A model generated the notes under the pieces. The model worked only from the letters and a program-made list of their open reading frames with translations, ran no database searches and was not told the DNA's origin. DNA of 64,000 nucleotides from NCBI GenBank assembly GCA_945859605.1, contig OX243822.1, forward strand, positions 25,613,685 through 25,677,684. The letters run 5' to 3'. Shown piece after piece: positions 1 to 8,035 of this stretch (position 1 is its first letter; each line of letters begins with the position of its first letter). Origin of the DNA: Lumbricus rubellus (taxonomy: Eukaryota > Annelida > Clitellata > Crassiclitellata > Lumbricidae). The position numbers and the translations under genes are program-made.

Positions 1-124
1 ACTGTGAGTTGCTGGCCACCAGCCATGTGCGGAGTTTGGTCTCAGCTGGGGGGGGGGGGGGGGCTAAATCAATGTAACGCGGATCTCTATAATAGTCAAG
101 TCAACTTCAAAGTAAGCAGGTCGC

Positions 125-300
125 TAACAACACTGGAATTAGAATGATGGACTTAGACACCCGAAAATCTTTGGTAACACTGGAAAAAAATATGATGTCC
201 TCAGACACCCGAAAATAGTTGATAATACAGGAATCAAACTGATGACCATAGACACCCATAAATCGTTGATAACCATATAATCAAAATGATGTCATTAGAC
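125..300 (+). repeat. about 46-bp minisatellite, left subterminal block
   Basis: About four degenerate units follow the pattern GACACCCGAAAATCGTTGAT then AACACTGGAATCAAAATGAT. The array is cut by the Polinton at 301-306 and resumes at 16488. Confidence 0.85.
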
Positions 301-306
301 TCCCGA

Positions 307-870
307 AGTAGAGGCCCAATAAGGCGGCTGACTCATTTGACCAGTACAGCCTTGACCTTCGCCCATTTGACCAGTACAGCCTTGACCTTCGCCCATTTGA
401 CCAATACAGCCTTCACTTTCGTCCATTTGACTAATACAGCCTAAAAAAAGTAAAAAAAGTAAAAAAAGTAAAAAAAGGAAAAAAGTAAAAAAAGTAAAAA
501 AAGTAAAAAAGTAAAAAATATTTTCTCTGGCGTATGTAAAATGGACTACTCGAAAAAAGTTACAGAATTACGAAAAATCGCCGAGCCGAGCGGCCGGGAT
601 GGATATTTTACAAGACGGTGGAAAGCGGCGTTCATTGCTAAAATTGACGCGCACATCCGCGAATGCTACGACGATGAATGCCCATGCAAGAATCCACGGC
701 CGGATCGACAACAAGGGCCATGCGAGACCATCGTCGTTCGTCGCCGGCGCAATGGCAACCCACCCCCGTGTGATGCAAGGGCGTGAGCGGACTACGACGT
801 AGATATGGGATTACAATATCGCAAACGATTTTACACCGTTGGTTTATAATCGTCTTTGGATCAATCGAAT
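307..870 (+). repeat. Polinton left terminal inverted repeat, 564 bp
   Basis: It pairs base for base with 15918-16481 without net indels; two substitutions were seen by eye (near 395 and 629). In order it contains the terminal AGTAGAGGCCC, four roughly 30-bp repeats (unit CCATTTGACCAGTACAGCCT, 330-441), an A-rich tract of AAAAAAGT units (442-520) and a small ORF at 541-786. Confidence 0.93.
541..786 (+). CDS. TIR-encoded SAP-like small protein, left copy
   Basis: This is an 81-aa ORF preceded by a TAAAATGG start context like that of the polymerase gene. Residues 1-38 begin MDYSKKVTELRKIAEPSGRD and follow the pattern of the two SAP/Rho-N-like helical repeats at the N-terminus of the element's own polymerase (LKELRQIPKQRGQRGYSSL). 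This suggests a DNA-binding module duplicated from polB into the TIR, or the reverse. The C-terminal half has a Cys cluster (CYDDECPC), then basic and Pro-rich sequence. The A at residue 30 is T in the right copy. Whether it is expressed is unknown; a role at the termini is inference. Confidence 0.5.
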   Translation: MDYSKKVTELRKIAEPSGRDGYFTRRWKAAFIAKIDAHIRECYDDECPCKNPRPDRQQGPCETIVVRRRRNGNPPPCDARA

Positions 871-1638
871 TATTGCAGCTATAGTAGAGGTTCAGTTTTT
901 AGGAACACCGCGTAAAAAGTGTGACATGCTACAAATTTAATTCGTTGGAACGTTTTTGATTCGACTTCTCGTGATGGAAATTTCCCGCAGTATTGACGAT
1001 GCGCTATTAGGCCCACAGTCTTTTCATTCACTTTCGTTATCGATATCAAACACGACATAGGCTATTTTTCATAGTCGTCTCTTCATCATCGTAGTCATCA
1101 TCATCATCATCATCAACCCGATTTGTCGTCGTCATCTTCAACATCATCACCGCCACCACCACCGCCACCATCGTCATCATCATCATAGTCGTCATCATCA
1201 TCAACATCATCATCATCATAGTCGTCTCTTCATCATCGTAGTCATCATCATCATCATCATCAACCCGATTTGTCGTCGTCATCTCTTCATCATCGTCGCC
1301 ACCACCACCACCATCATCGTCGTTCTCGTTGGTAGGAGAGAGAGACGGTCAAGCTCTGTACAAAATTTCGCAGATCGGTATTCAGTAGAAAATGTTTCGT
1401 GTCACGCCTCAGTCGAATAGATTTCAAAAACGTCCCTGTCACGTTTTATCGAAAAGTGTGACGGGTCCCTCGGTCACACTGTATCTAGTTATAGTCTGAC
1501 GTCATAGGACCGCCCTCCCGCCATAGCCACTCACAGTCAAGTGATAGAACGCAATAATGGTGGGATTTACCAGTTTCGATATTAATTATCACAAGTAGTA
1601 GGGAATGTTGGCGTCTGGCGTATTTTGTCAAAATCGTT
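871..1638. other. non-coding subterminal region with CAT/ATC microsatellite
   Basis: This 768-bp stretch between the left TIR and the integrase stop has no convincing gene. Positions 1080-1320 are a compound (CAT)n/(CAC)n microsatellite in which a roughly 70-bp block, CGTCTCTTCATCATCGTAG plus CAT repeats plus CAACCCGATTTGTCGTCGTC, occurs twice (about 1076-1137 and 1221-1280). The flanking sequence is unique. Confidence 0.7.
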
Positions 1639-2508
1639 TCACAATGTTACCAAGTCTTCATTTTCGATCCACGAGTTGAACGAGTCTGGGTAGCCCAACC
1701 ACTTCACGAGACATTTCTTCCCGCGTTTCCTAATCACTTTTTCGATTCGAAATATTTCTTGAGTCGTCTTCTGTAGCTCCTGTTCATAGAATGAGCCTTG
1801 TATTTCCTCAGAATTAGAATCAGTAATCTTGTAAGTTGGTGGATCTGTATATTGAACCTGAGATACTACAAAAACCTCCTCCGTCCATCTAGGTATATAT
1901 CCTTTGTCAAAAATGTTCTTCTTCCTAGTTATTCTGACTCGATCGCCGATTGAAAACTTTGGTGTAATAGGCTCTGAAATCTCGTCGCCGTATAAATTCA
2001 TAAATACAGTCTTTTCGTTCACCTTCATACTAGCCTTCGCGGGGGTCATTTTAATTGAAGAATGTCTCGTGTCATTATAATTACTAACCATTTCGTCTAA
2101 TACATCGATATATCTTCTAGTTGAATTAGCCGTAAAGTACTTGAACATTTTATCTTTCATCGAACGCACCCATCTTTCTACGATACAACTTTTGCCCTCG
2201 TTCTCGGTAGAATACAGCTCGACTAAATTCTTTACGTTTTTGTTATAAAATTCTTTCCCTTTGTCGCACCAAACTTTGACCGGCTGTCGACCGCCCCCGA
2301 GTATCTTCACGAACCCATCGGCTGTAGACTTCCCACTCTTGTCATGTAATGGAACGATCCATCCATACTTGGAAAACACATCTATGACGGTCAATAGAAA
2401 TTTCACACCATCATTATCTCTAGCGAAGGCTTGCATGTCGATTAGGTCAGCCGCCCAAATCTGGTCAATCCCGCCAACACGGACACGCCTCGTCCTAAAA
2501 TTTCTCAC
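1639..2508 (-). CDS. retroviral-type DDE integrase with C-terminal chromodomain
   Basis: This 289-aa reading frame has an rve integrase core. The first catalytic Asp is in WAADLIDMQAF (about residue 21), the second in VWCDKGKEFYN (about 82) and the Glu in SCIVERWVRSMKDK (about 111). A C-terminal chromodomain (IEKVIRKRGKKCLVKWLGYP, then W and E at 281-284) would target chromatin. Polinton integrases insert the DNA copy with 6-bp duplications, matching the TCCCGA found here. The frame has no AUG before the catalytic core: the listed first codon is GTG, and the frame stays open upstream into the PLA2-like gene, in the -1 phase. Expression therefore needs a frameshift, splicing or a non-AUG start. 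Confidence 0.9.
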   Translation of the reverse strand: MRNFRTRRVRVGGIDQIWAADLIDMQAFARDNDGVKFLLTVIDVFSKYGWIVPLHDKSGKSTADGFVKILGGGRQPVKVWCDKGKEFYNKNVKNLVELYSTENEGKSCIVERWVRSMKDKMFKYFTANSTRRYIDVLDEMVSNYNDTRHSSIKMTPAKASMKVNEKTVFMNLYGDEISEPITPKFSIGDRVRITRKKNIFDKGYIPRWTEEVFVVSQVQYTDPPTYKITDSNSEEIQGSFYEQELQKTTQEIFRIEKVIRKRGKKCLVKWLGYPDSFNSWIENEDLVTL

Positions 2509-2583
2509 TACTGGTTTGTGTAATTCATTCGCTAATTTATTACTCCATTTCAGGTCCTGCTGTAATTTTAGGCTTTTTTTAAA
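2494..2583 (-). promoter_or_regulatory. candidate -1 ribosomal frameshift signal (PLA2-like gene to integrase)
   Basis: On the minus-strand RNA the heptamer UUUAAAA (2577-2583) is in the X XXY YYZ phase relative to the PLA2-like frame, 12-18 nt before its stop. After a 4-nt spacer comes a perfect 9-bp stem: CCUAAAAUU (2564-2572) with AAUUUUAGG (2494-2502), loop 61 nt. Slipping back by one enters the integrase frame, which lacks an AUG. The spacer is short and the stem AU-rich, so efficiency is uncertain. Confidence 0.45.
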
Positions 2584-3092
2584 CCCAAACCTAGGCTTGT
2601 TTTAGCTGACAAGATGGGTTTGACTATCGCCCTCTCTACGCGTTCCCGCAGACTTGGATTTGGTATATTATTCAATTGGTTTATCATTGCTCTATCAGCG
2701 ACATTCCTAGAAGCCGTATCAGTGTGTTGATTGTATGCCAGGTCATGAACGTATGCCGCACTATCTACCCTGTTTATAGGTTTGCTCCAATCTTTGGGGG
2801 TTTCGTTGGCATTCAGACGCAAATCTAGTCTAGTACCGGGACCAGTAAACTGATGGCCTGGCAAATGTACCTCACCAGCAAACTTGGCCCAAGGTAATTT
2901 AATGTTGCTAGTGGCAGCGTTCAGCGAACTAACTAGATCCCCACCTTGCACAATAGCAGACGCCTTCACGAATTGAGTTTTTGTTTTTCCGCATACGACG
3001 CAAACACCTCTGAGCATCGATCTCCCATTATTAGCCACGGCGTTCTGCACATCTGTCGTCTGGGTCTGTTGTTTACATTTTACGCAATACAT
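2568..3092 (-). CDS. zinc-ribbon plus phospholipase A2-like protein
   Basis: 174 aa. Residues 1-40 hold two CxxC pairs (CVKC and CVVC), a small zinc ribbon. The middle resembles the parvovirus VP1-type PLA2 domain: a calcium-loop-like FTGPGTRLD near residue 83, then KPINRVDSAAYVHDLAYNQH with the His-Asp catalytic pair near 116-117. In parvoviruses this fold breaches endosomal membranes during entry, and PLA2-like proteins are reported in adintoviruses. The gene is divergent from the ATPase, with a 29-bp intergenic AT-rich promoter. Its last codons read through a TTTAAAA run that overlaps the upstream extension of the integrase frame. Enzyme activity is inferred from motifs only. Confidence 0.75.
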   Translation of the reverse strand: MYCVKCKQQTQTTDVQNAVANNGRSMLRGVCVVCGKTKTQFVKASAIVQGGDLVSSLNAATSNIKLPWAKFAGEVHLPGHQFTGPGTRLDLRLNANETPKDWSKPINRVDSAAYVHDLAYNQHTDTASRNVADRAMINQLNNIPNPSLRERVERAIVKPILSAKTSLGLGLKKA

Positions 3093-3121
3093 TTGGTTTT
3101 TTAATAATATATATTTTTAAA
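3093..3121. promoter_or_regulatory. divergent AT-rich promoter of the Polinton
   Basis: A 29-bp gap between divergent start codons is almost pure A/T (TTTTTAATAATATATATTTTTA). It must serve both the PLA2-like/integrase unit (minus) and the ATPase/capsid cluster (plus), or be part of a larger promoter that reaches into the genes. Confidence 0.6.
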
Positions 3122-3910
3122 ATGGAGATTAGAGATATGAGTTGGGGCACCGCGCTCTCGAAAAGATTCAATAATCCGTTGTTACCCAAAAGCATACGTG
3201 GTTTGATAGTTGGGAAATCGGCGTGTGGAAAAACAACGCTTCTTCTCAATCTTTTACTCAGGCCGGACTGGTTGGATTATAATAACTTGCAGGTATTCGG
3301 TACCTCTCTGTTTCAACCGGAATATCGCATTATTAAAAAAGCATACGAAGAAAAATTGCCGAAAGAAGCGATCGTTTGGTTGTTCGAGCACCGAGATGAA
3401 ATCGTGGGTCTAAATGCGTCGCCAGACCTCGTTATGGAAGAAATAGCAAAAAACTCAGAAGCTAAATCCGATATAATTGCCAAGTTCTTTGAGAGCGCCG
3501 ACGATGTACCAGACCCGAGAGATTTGAGCGCTGAAAAGAAGAACCTGATGATTTTCGATGATCTTCAATTAGAAAAACAAAACAAATGCGAAACGTATTA
3601 TAATCGGGGGAGGCATAGCAATGTAGATTGTTTTTACCTCGCCCAGAATTATTTCAAACTACCGCGCCAAACAATCAGAGAAAATGCAAACTTTATTTGC
3701 CTGTTCAAACAAGACCTGAAAAATTGTAATCATATTTACAACGATCACGTGAGTACAGACATGGCGAAAGATGAATTTAGAAAACTATGCAAAACAGTAT
3801 GGGAACAACCTCACGGATTCGTGGTTTTAGACCTGACTAGCGACAAGTACAATGGTAAATACCGAAGCGGACTCGACGAATTTTATATAATCGAGGATCC
3901 GTCGTTGTAA
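3122..3910 (+). CDS. A32-like genome-packaging ATPase
   Basis: 262-aa P-loop ATPase of the FtsK/HerA-like packaging family found in Polintons, virophages, adenovirus-like elements and NCLDVs. Walker A is GKSACGKTT at residues 31-39. Walker B is NLMIFDDLQ near residue 140. A downstream YLAQNYFKLPRQTIRENAN segment matches the Gln/Arg-containing sensor region of these ATPases. The length (about 250-270 aa) is typical. It should power DNA entry into the capsid and is the first gene of a tight plus-strand virion cluster, 20 bp before the minor capsid start. The start codon follows TATTTTTAAAATGG. Confidence 0.92.
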   Translation: MEIRDMSWGTALSKRFNNPLLPKSIRGLIVGKSACGKTTLLLNLLLRPDWLDYNNLQVFGTSLFQPEYRIIKKAYEEKLPKEAIVWLFEHRDEIVGLNASPDLVMEEIAKNSEAKSDIIAKFFESADDVPDPRDLSAEKKNLMIFDDLQLEKQNKCETYYNRGRHSNVDCFYLAQNYFKLPRQTIRENANFICLFKQDLKNCNHIYNDHVSTDMAKDEFRKLCKTVWEQPHGFVVLDLTSDKYNGKYRSGLDEFYIIEDPSL

Positions 3911-3930
3911 AATTGTATTGTATAGTAAAA

Positions 3931-4725
3931 ATGGAATCATCGCTTCTCAAACAGATATCAGAAAACACGGAAAAGACGGCCTGCAACACGGAACCGAAAA
4001 CATCATTTTCCATTTTTCTCAGCGAAAAGAGCACGCGAATCAGAACGAAGTTTAATCCGCTACTCGAACTGGAGAAGAATAAGAAATATGAAATGGCCTT
4101 AGTTGCCCTCGAGACGTACTATTCTTTTCCTAATATCGATGCGACAAACAACGGCTTCAGGTATTCGCCGAATTCCAGCACAGATTGGGTAAACATTGAA
4201 GTTCCAGAGGGTTGCTATGAAATAACGGATATCAACGAATATATACAGAGGGTCATGAAGGGGAATGGGCATTTCGATGGAGTAAATGGAAATTACTGTA
4301 TCTCAATAGCGCCAAACACCAATACTCTGAGGTCTGTGGTGAATATAGAAGCAGATTATATGGTTGACTTTACGCCAAAGAATTCGATTGGAAAGGTTCT
4401 AGGTTTCAACAGATGGATCTATTCGGGCGGATACAATGAATCGGAGGACTTGGTAAATATAATGAGTGTAAGCAGCCTGAGAGTGGCCAGCGACATTATC
4501 GGGTCTTCGTACACTAACGGAACATCGGAAAACGTGATATATTCTTTTTTCCCGAACGTAGGCCCGGGTTACAAGATTATCGAAGTGCCACATAATTTGA
4601 TATATCTCCCGATTTTGCTATCTACAATTTCAACGATGGAAACGAGGCTCACAGACCAACACGGGAACCTACTAAATCTTCGAGGCGAAGAATTGGCGAT
4701 TCGATTTCACATCAGAGAAGTTTGA
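3931..4725 (+). CDS. minor capsid protein (penton, single jelly-roll)
   Basis: 264 aa from the preferred ATG at 3931, which follows TATAGTAAAAATGG; an in-frame ATG at 3913 would add six residues but lacks the shared start context. The beta-rich sequence ends with TDQHGNLLNLRGEELAIRFH, the characteristic C-terminus of Polinton penton proteins (a DxxGxxxxxxGEE pattern followed by an alternating beta strand). The position right after the ATPase and upstream of the major capsid gene is the usual Polinton arrangement. Predicted role: five-fold vertex of an icosahedral capsid, partner of the fibers. Confidence 0.85.
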   Translation: MESSLLKQISENTEKTACNTEPKTSFSIFLSEKSTRIRTKFNPLLELEKNKKYEMALVALETYYSFPNIDATNNGFRYSPNSSTDWVNIEVPEGCYEITDINEYIQRVMKGNGHFDGVNGNYCISIAPNTNTLRSVVNIEADYMVDFTPKNSIGKVLGFNRWIYSGGYNESEDLVNIMSVSSLRVASDIIGSSYTNGTSENVIYSFFPNVGPGYKIIEVPHNLIYLPILLSTISTMETRLTDQHGNLLNLRGEELAIRFHIREV

Positions 4726-4749
4726 AAGTTTTTGTAATTTATTATTAAA

Positions 4750-5346
4750 ATGAATCGTTACACGGGCGTAAAAGTTAATATTTCAGAAGCGCAACAAGAC
4801 AAAATTAAAAGATCACTTCAAGCGGGGAGCGGCGTGAGTATCAAACTATCGCACGATGATTTGAATGGCGAACACGTTTTGGCTCTCACCCAGGCGCAAA
4901 TCAATAAAATGGCAGCAGCCTACCAAAAAGGAACTGGCATGATTATTAAAATGAGTAAAACGCAATTGGAGAACAACAAGAAAGTCGAAGGTGGATTCAT
5001 AGGCGCTATACTTCCGCTTCTAGCGACAGCGGGACGGTTCCTTCTGTCTAATGCACTGCCAAGTTTGGCGATGGGCGCACTAAGTGGTCTCGGCTCCGCG
5101 GCAACTACTAAGATTGTAGACAAAATCAGCGGTTCGGGTGTAATGTATGTCAAGAAAGGCGACATGGCGTGCAAAATAAGAGCAGCCGGATCTGGTTTGT
5201 ACTTGTCTCCGTGGCAAAAAGGTAGCTCAATAACGGCATCCGGGCTGTACATGAAAACAGGGTCGGGCTATGCGAGGGGCGACGGACTTTTGTTGGGCCC
5301 CAACTCTCCGTTTCAAAACATTCCGATTCTCGGCATGATATTATAA
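4750..5346 (+). CDS. pX/pVI-like hydrophobic virion protein
   Basis: 198 aa. Residues 1-75 contain two similar units: GSGVSIKLSHDDL...ALTQAQI and GTGMIIKMSKTQLE. A hydrophobic, amphipathic Gly/Ala/Leu segment follows, starting GGFIGAILPLLATAGRFLL, then a Gly-rich tail with GSGLYLSPW and GSGLYMKTG-like repeats. This layout matches the small membrane-active or core proteins of adintoviruses and adenoviruses (pX/pVI class). A VEGG|F sequence immediately before the hydrophobic part resembles an adenain cleavage site, with Val instead of Met/Ile/Leu at P4. Membrane lysis after protease processing is inference. Confidence 0.55.
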   Translation: MNRYTGVKVNISEAQQDKIKRSLQAGSGVSIKLSHDDLNGEHVLALTQAQINKMAAAYQKGTGMIIKMSKTQLENNKKVEGGFIGAILPLLATAGRFLLSNALPSLAMGALSGLGSAATTKIVDKISGSGVMYVKKGDMACKIRAAGSGLYLSPWQKGSSITASGLYMKTGSGYARGDGLLLGPNSPFQNIPILGMIL

Positions 5347-5362
5347 ATTATTCTATTAAAAA

Positions 5363-5761
5363 ATGTCGAGACCAATACACAAATTTGGAACTAAACCAAC
5401 TAGACCGGTAGAGGTTAGAACGCAGCCCGTTTCAGTCTTTTGGAAGATTACGAGCGGTGTTACTCGCACCCCAGTAAGACAACTAGGAGGTCTGCGATGG
5501 GAGATTTTTGCGCAAAATGATATCACGATACAGCCGAAGGCGGCAAATACGCTAAGGCTTGGACTCGGTGTAGAAATGGCGGCGGGTCTTTGCCTCGTTT
5601 CCCTCAGACAGAGTATCAAAGAACGCCGCTGCAGTCTACTAGATGGAGTGATTTCAGAAGATGTGGTTGATGATATCATAGTTTCCATTCAAAACAACTC
5701 CGATTCGGCAGTAACGATAAACGAAGGAGATTCGCTATGCTGTGTAAATTATCAACAGTAA
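5363..5761 (+). CDS. dUTPase-fold protein with degenerate active site
   Basis: 132 aa. The second half follows the trimeric dUTPase pattern: an AxDVTIxPx-like segment (FAQNDITIQPKA), a GLGVEMAAGL strand, then GVISEDVVDDIIVSIQNNS and a C-terminal NEGDSLCCV that matches the GDRIAQ motif. Key catalytic positions are missing. The motif-III GVID(x)DYxG is GVISEDVVDD, lacking the Asp and Tyr, and the motif-I GYDL Asp is not present. A structural or regulatory role is more likely than dUTP hydrolysis; inactive dUTPase-like proteins are known elsewhere, such as adenovirus E4 ORF1. It sits in the virion gene cluster with 16-bp and 29-bp spacers. Confidence 0.6.
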   Translation: MSRPIHKFGTKPTRPVEVRTQPVSVFWKITSGVTRTPVRQLGGLRWEIFAQNDITIQPKAANTLRLGLGVEMAAGLCLVSLRQSIKERRCSLLDGVISEDVVDDIIVSIQNNSDSAVTINEGDSLCCVNYQQ

Positions 5762-5790
5762 AAAAAATATATATTGTCTAAAATAAACGA

Positions 5791-6489
5791 ATGGAATTCG
5801 AAGGCATCAAACTCTATCCAAACCTAACAAATATAACGCCCTCTGCGCCAGAAGGTGAAATACAAATAGCCGCAGGGTCCGCACAAACGTATCGACTTCA
5901 GAAGATTAGCGAAATCAAAAAGGAGATCGAGCAAGAACGAGACAAAAGAGCAACGTTGAGTAAAAAGTACCATAGAAGTGTGAGCGTAATCGGCGTAGTA
6001 GACAGCTTCCTCATGGTGGTCACGATGGGGCTCGGAATTTCGGGAATCGGCGTACTAGCTACCATAATTGCGGCTCCCATCGCTATTGCTATGGAAGGGA
6101 CAGCGCTAGGTGCGGGGCTATTGAGTATAATTGGCAGCCGAATCTGTAAAAAGCTCGCCCTGAAGGCGGAGAAGCATGAAAAGATCAAAACGCTAGCTGA
6201 TGCGAAGCTCAACACGATCAGCGACCATATTTCAAAAGCACTCGTGGATGATCACATTTCAGACGAGGAATATTCTCTGATTCTAAGTGAGATTGAAAAA
6301 TTCAATGGCATGAAAGAAGAAATCAAAAGTAAGTCGAAAGTTGCGATAGACGCGATGGATGAGGAAACGAAACAATCACTCATCGATCGGGGAAGAGAGG
6401 AAGTCAGGCAGTCCTTTCAAAGCATGTTTGAGAAAAATACCGAATCTGCTCGAAAGACGACTAACGTGAACATGTATGAAATCATGTAG
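5791..6489 (+). CDS. Polinton-conserved protein with coiled coil and hydrophobic core
   Basis: 232 aa, function unknown. It opens with an acidic, Pro-rich N-terminus (YPNLTNITPSAPEGEIQ), then a charged helix (SEIKKEIEQERDKRATLSKK). A long hydrophobic, Gly-rich stretch follows (VIGVVDSFLMVVTMGLGISG to AAPIAIAMEGTALGAGLLSI, about residues 65-112), then a long charged alpha-helical tail with DDHISDEEYSLILSEIEKFN. Related proteins occur in cnidarian and other invertebrate Polintons. The two-helix hydrophobic hairpin suggests membrane association. Its place between capsid genes suggests a virion or assembly factor. Confidence 0.6.
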   Translation: MEFEGIKLYPNLTNITPSAPEGEIQIAAGSAQTYRLQKISEIKKEIEQERDKRATLSKKYHRSVSVIGVVDSFLMVVTMGLGISGIGVLATIIAAPIAIAMEGTALGAGLLSIIGSRICKKLALKAEKHEKIKTLADAKLNTISDHISKALVDDHISDEEYSLILSEIEKFNGMKEEIKSKSKVAIDAMDEETKQSLIDRGREEVRQSFQSMFEKNTESARKTTNVNMYEIM

Positions 6490-6549
6490 AGTTTTGCATA
6501 CCTATGTAGACCTATGTCGCTATGTCTGAAAATACGTCTAACTTGTGTT

Positions 6550-6620
6550 TTTACACATGTCGAAAAACATGTCGAAAAACACGTCGAAAAACACGCCGGA
6601 AAACATGTCGAAAAACATTA
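6550..6620 (+). repeat. short tandem repeat in the leader of the 6636 gene
   Basis: About six copies of an 11- to 12-bp unit, TGTCGAAAAACA with variants (CGTCGAAAAACA, CGCCGGAAAACA), fill the gap before the start at 6636. If translated from the upstream ATG at 6522 it would give a Cys-Arg-Lys-Thr repeat. Such a tail is unlike the rest of the protein, so I treat it as untranslated leader. Confidence 0.7.
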
Positions 6621-6635
6621 AATTTTTTATTAAAA

Positions 6636-7538
6636 ATGTCGTTTCTAAAGATAGATGACCCGGCGAAAAGAAATTTCATAGTCGAAGAGTTTCTGAAATC
6701 CAAGAAGAATATTCAACAAAACTTTTTATCAGAGAGATTGGGGGATTCGGGGCTGCAACAAGAATTAACCAAGCTGTACAAGCCTATCGTCGATTCGCAA
6801 TCCGCAATTTCCAAAGAGCAAAATGTCTTACTATCCGCCATCAAAGAAAACTCGATAGCCACATCAAACGCGCTACAAACGCTTCCCGCGTCGTTGAAGA
6901 TTCAATTTCCTCAGTATCCCTCGATAGAAGCGTATAGCGACGATCCGACTGAGGATATTAGAACTTTAGAATTAGGTGATGTAGCCACCAAGTACCTTCA
7001 TCAATACGCCTCCGATAGAAAAATCGTAGACACGACGTTCGGAATACGATCAAAAAATAGTCAATTCTACATCGGCGACACTCCGATTTTTATTCAAGGA
7101 GACGATGTGACGGTTGGAAATAAGACGTATAGCGGAACACCGGGGCTTTGGGAGTTGTTGACGATGAAACAGCCGAACACGTCGATATACGATAATAATG
7201 ATAGAGACGATTACGCCGAGATTCTACTCGCGTCGGATGCTATCAGACAGCCAAAAAATCCCAACAAACCGAAAGCATCTTCGAGCGTCAAATATAGAGA
7301 AATTATCAAGCCGATATGGGAAAAGAGGACTCGTAATGCGGTGGGTAAAGGCGTGGGTGGTGTAATCGTTATTTCCGAAGATCCAAACGTGTTGGCGAAA
7401 CAGCTAGAACTACGATTTCAAAGCTTCAAAGCAGGCAATACCGGCGTGAGAAACGAGATCGTGGCGATGTGCGACGCGTTATTGAGGCAGGAAGTGCTGA
7501 GTAAAGATGCTTACAAAAATATAATGATGACATTGTAA
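6636..7538 (+). CDS. Polinton-conserved protein of unknown function
   Basis: 300 aa from ATG 6636, chosen because it follows TTTTTATTAAAAATG, the context shared by its neighbours; an upstream in-frame ATG at 6522 would add a basic tandem-repeat stretch. The N-terminus MSFLKIDDPAKRNFIVEEFL is helical and charged. The middle (residues 130-190) has a compact alpha/beta stretch with YIGDTPIFIQGDDVTVGNKTY, then a GTPGLWELLT motif. The C-terminal 60 residues are helical. Homologues occur in many invertebrate Polintons just upstream of the pVI-like and major capsid genes, suggesting a virion component. No catalytic motif is recognised. Confidence 0.6.
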   Translation: MSFLKIDDPAKRNFIVEEFLKSKKNIQQNFLSERLGDSGLQQELTKLYKPIVDSQSAISKEQNVLLSAIKENSIATSNALQTLPASLKIQFPQYPSIEAYSDDPTEDIRTLELGDVATKYLHQYASDRKIVDTTFGIRSKNSQFYIGDTPIFIQGDDVTVGNKTYSGTPGLWELLTMKQPNTSIYDNNDRDDYAEILLASDAIRQPKNPNKPKASSSVKYREIIKPIWEKRTRNAVGKGVGGVIVISEDPNVLAKQLELRFQSFKAGNTGVRNEIVAMCDALLRQEVLSKDAYKNIMMTL

Positions 7539-7550
7539 AATGCAGAAAAA

Positions 7551-8009
7551 ATGCAAGTCATTAATAGAAGGAGGTATAGAAAACAATACGTTATCGGAGG
7601 ATCGGGAATATTCGATACAATTTCGGGATTTTTCAAACGACTAGTAACGTCGAACGCCGCCAAACAATTAGCAACGACCGCTCTCAACGCGAGTAAAGAC
7701 GTGGCGAAAGAAATTGGGAAAAAGGCCATCGATGTTGGGAAAACAACCGCAATCGACGCCGGCAAACGATTAGTAGACAAAGCAGTGGCCAAACTGTTTA
7801 CTCCTGCTCCTACTCCCACCTCCAAGAAAATTACACCAGAAACTAGACAAATTTTAGAGCGGCTGAGTGGCGTCGGCAGCGTCGGGCTGACCTCGAATAT
7901 CCCAAATATTAATAATCTGATGATGGGGGATGGTCTGAAGAAGAACGGCGTCATATCGATACAAGATTTAGTACGCGAGCTAAACGGCGCCGGAATGAAG
8001 GTCGCGTAA
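7551..8009 (+). CDS. pVI-like minor virion protein with adenain-type cleavage sites
   Basis: 152 aa, basic N-terminus (MQVINRRRYRKQYVIGGSG), then an amphipathic helix GIFDTISGFFKRLVTSNAA and Ala/Lys-rich helices, a Pro/Thr linker and a short conserved C-terminus. Two sites fit the adenovirus protease consensus or nearly so: VIGG|S near residue 17 and LNGA|G near residue 146. Cleavage would free an amphipathic peptide at one end and a five-residue basic tail at the other, as in adenovirus pVI. A cognate protease is encoded at 11123-11557. The start at 7551 overlaps no other gene, and the MCP gene begins 26 bp after its stop. Confidence 0.6.
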   Translation: MQVINRRRYRKQYVIGGSGIFDTISGFFKRLVTSNAAKQLATTALNASKDVAKEIGKKAIDVGKTTAIDAGKRLVDKAVAKLFTPAPTPTSKKITPETRQILERLSGVGSVGLTSNIPNINNLMMGDGLKKNGVISIQDLVRELNGAGMKVA

Positions 8010-8035
8010 AAAAATATTATCGCGTAATAGTAAAA

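Noticed and set aside
6522..6635. Upstream in-frame start for the 6636 gene
   Set aside because: It would encode a Cys-Arg-Lys-Thr repeat from a short tandem repeat, and the 6636 ATG has the start context shared by the other Polinton genes.
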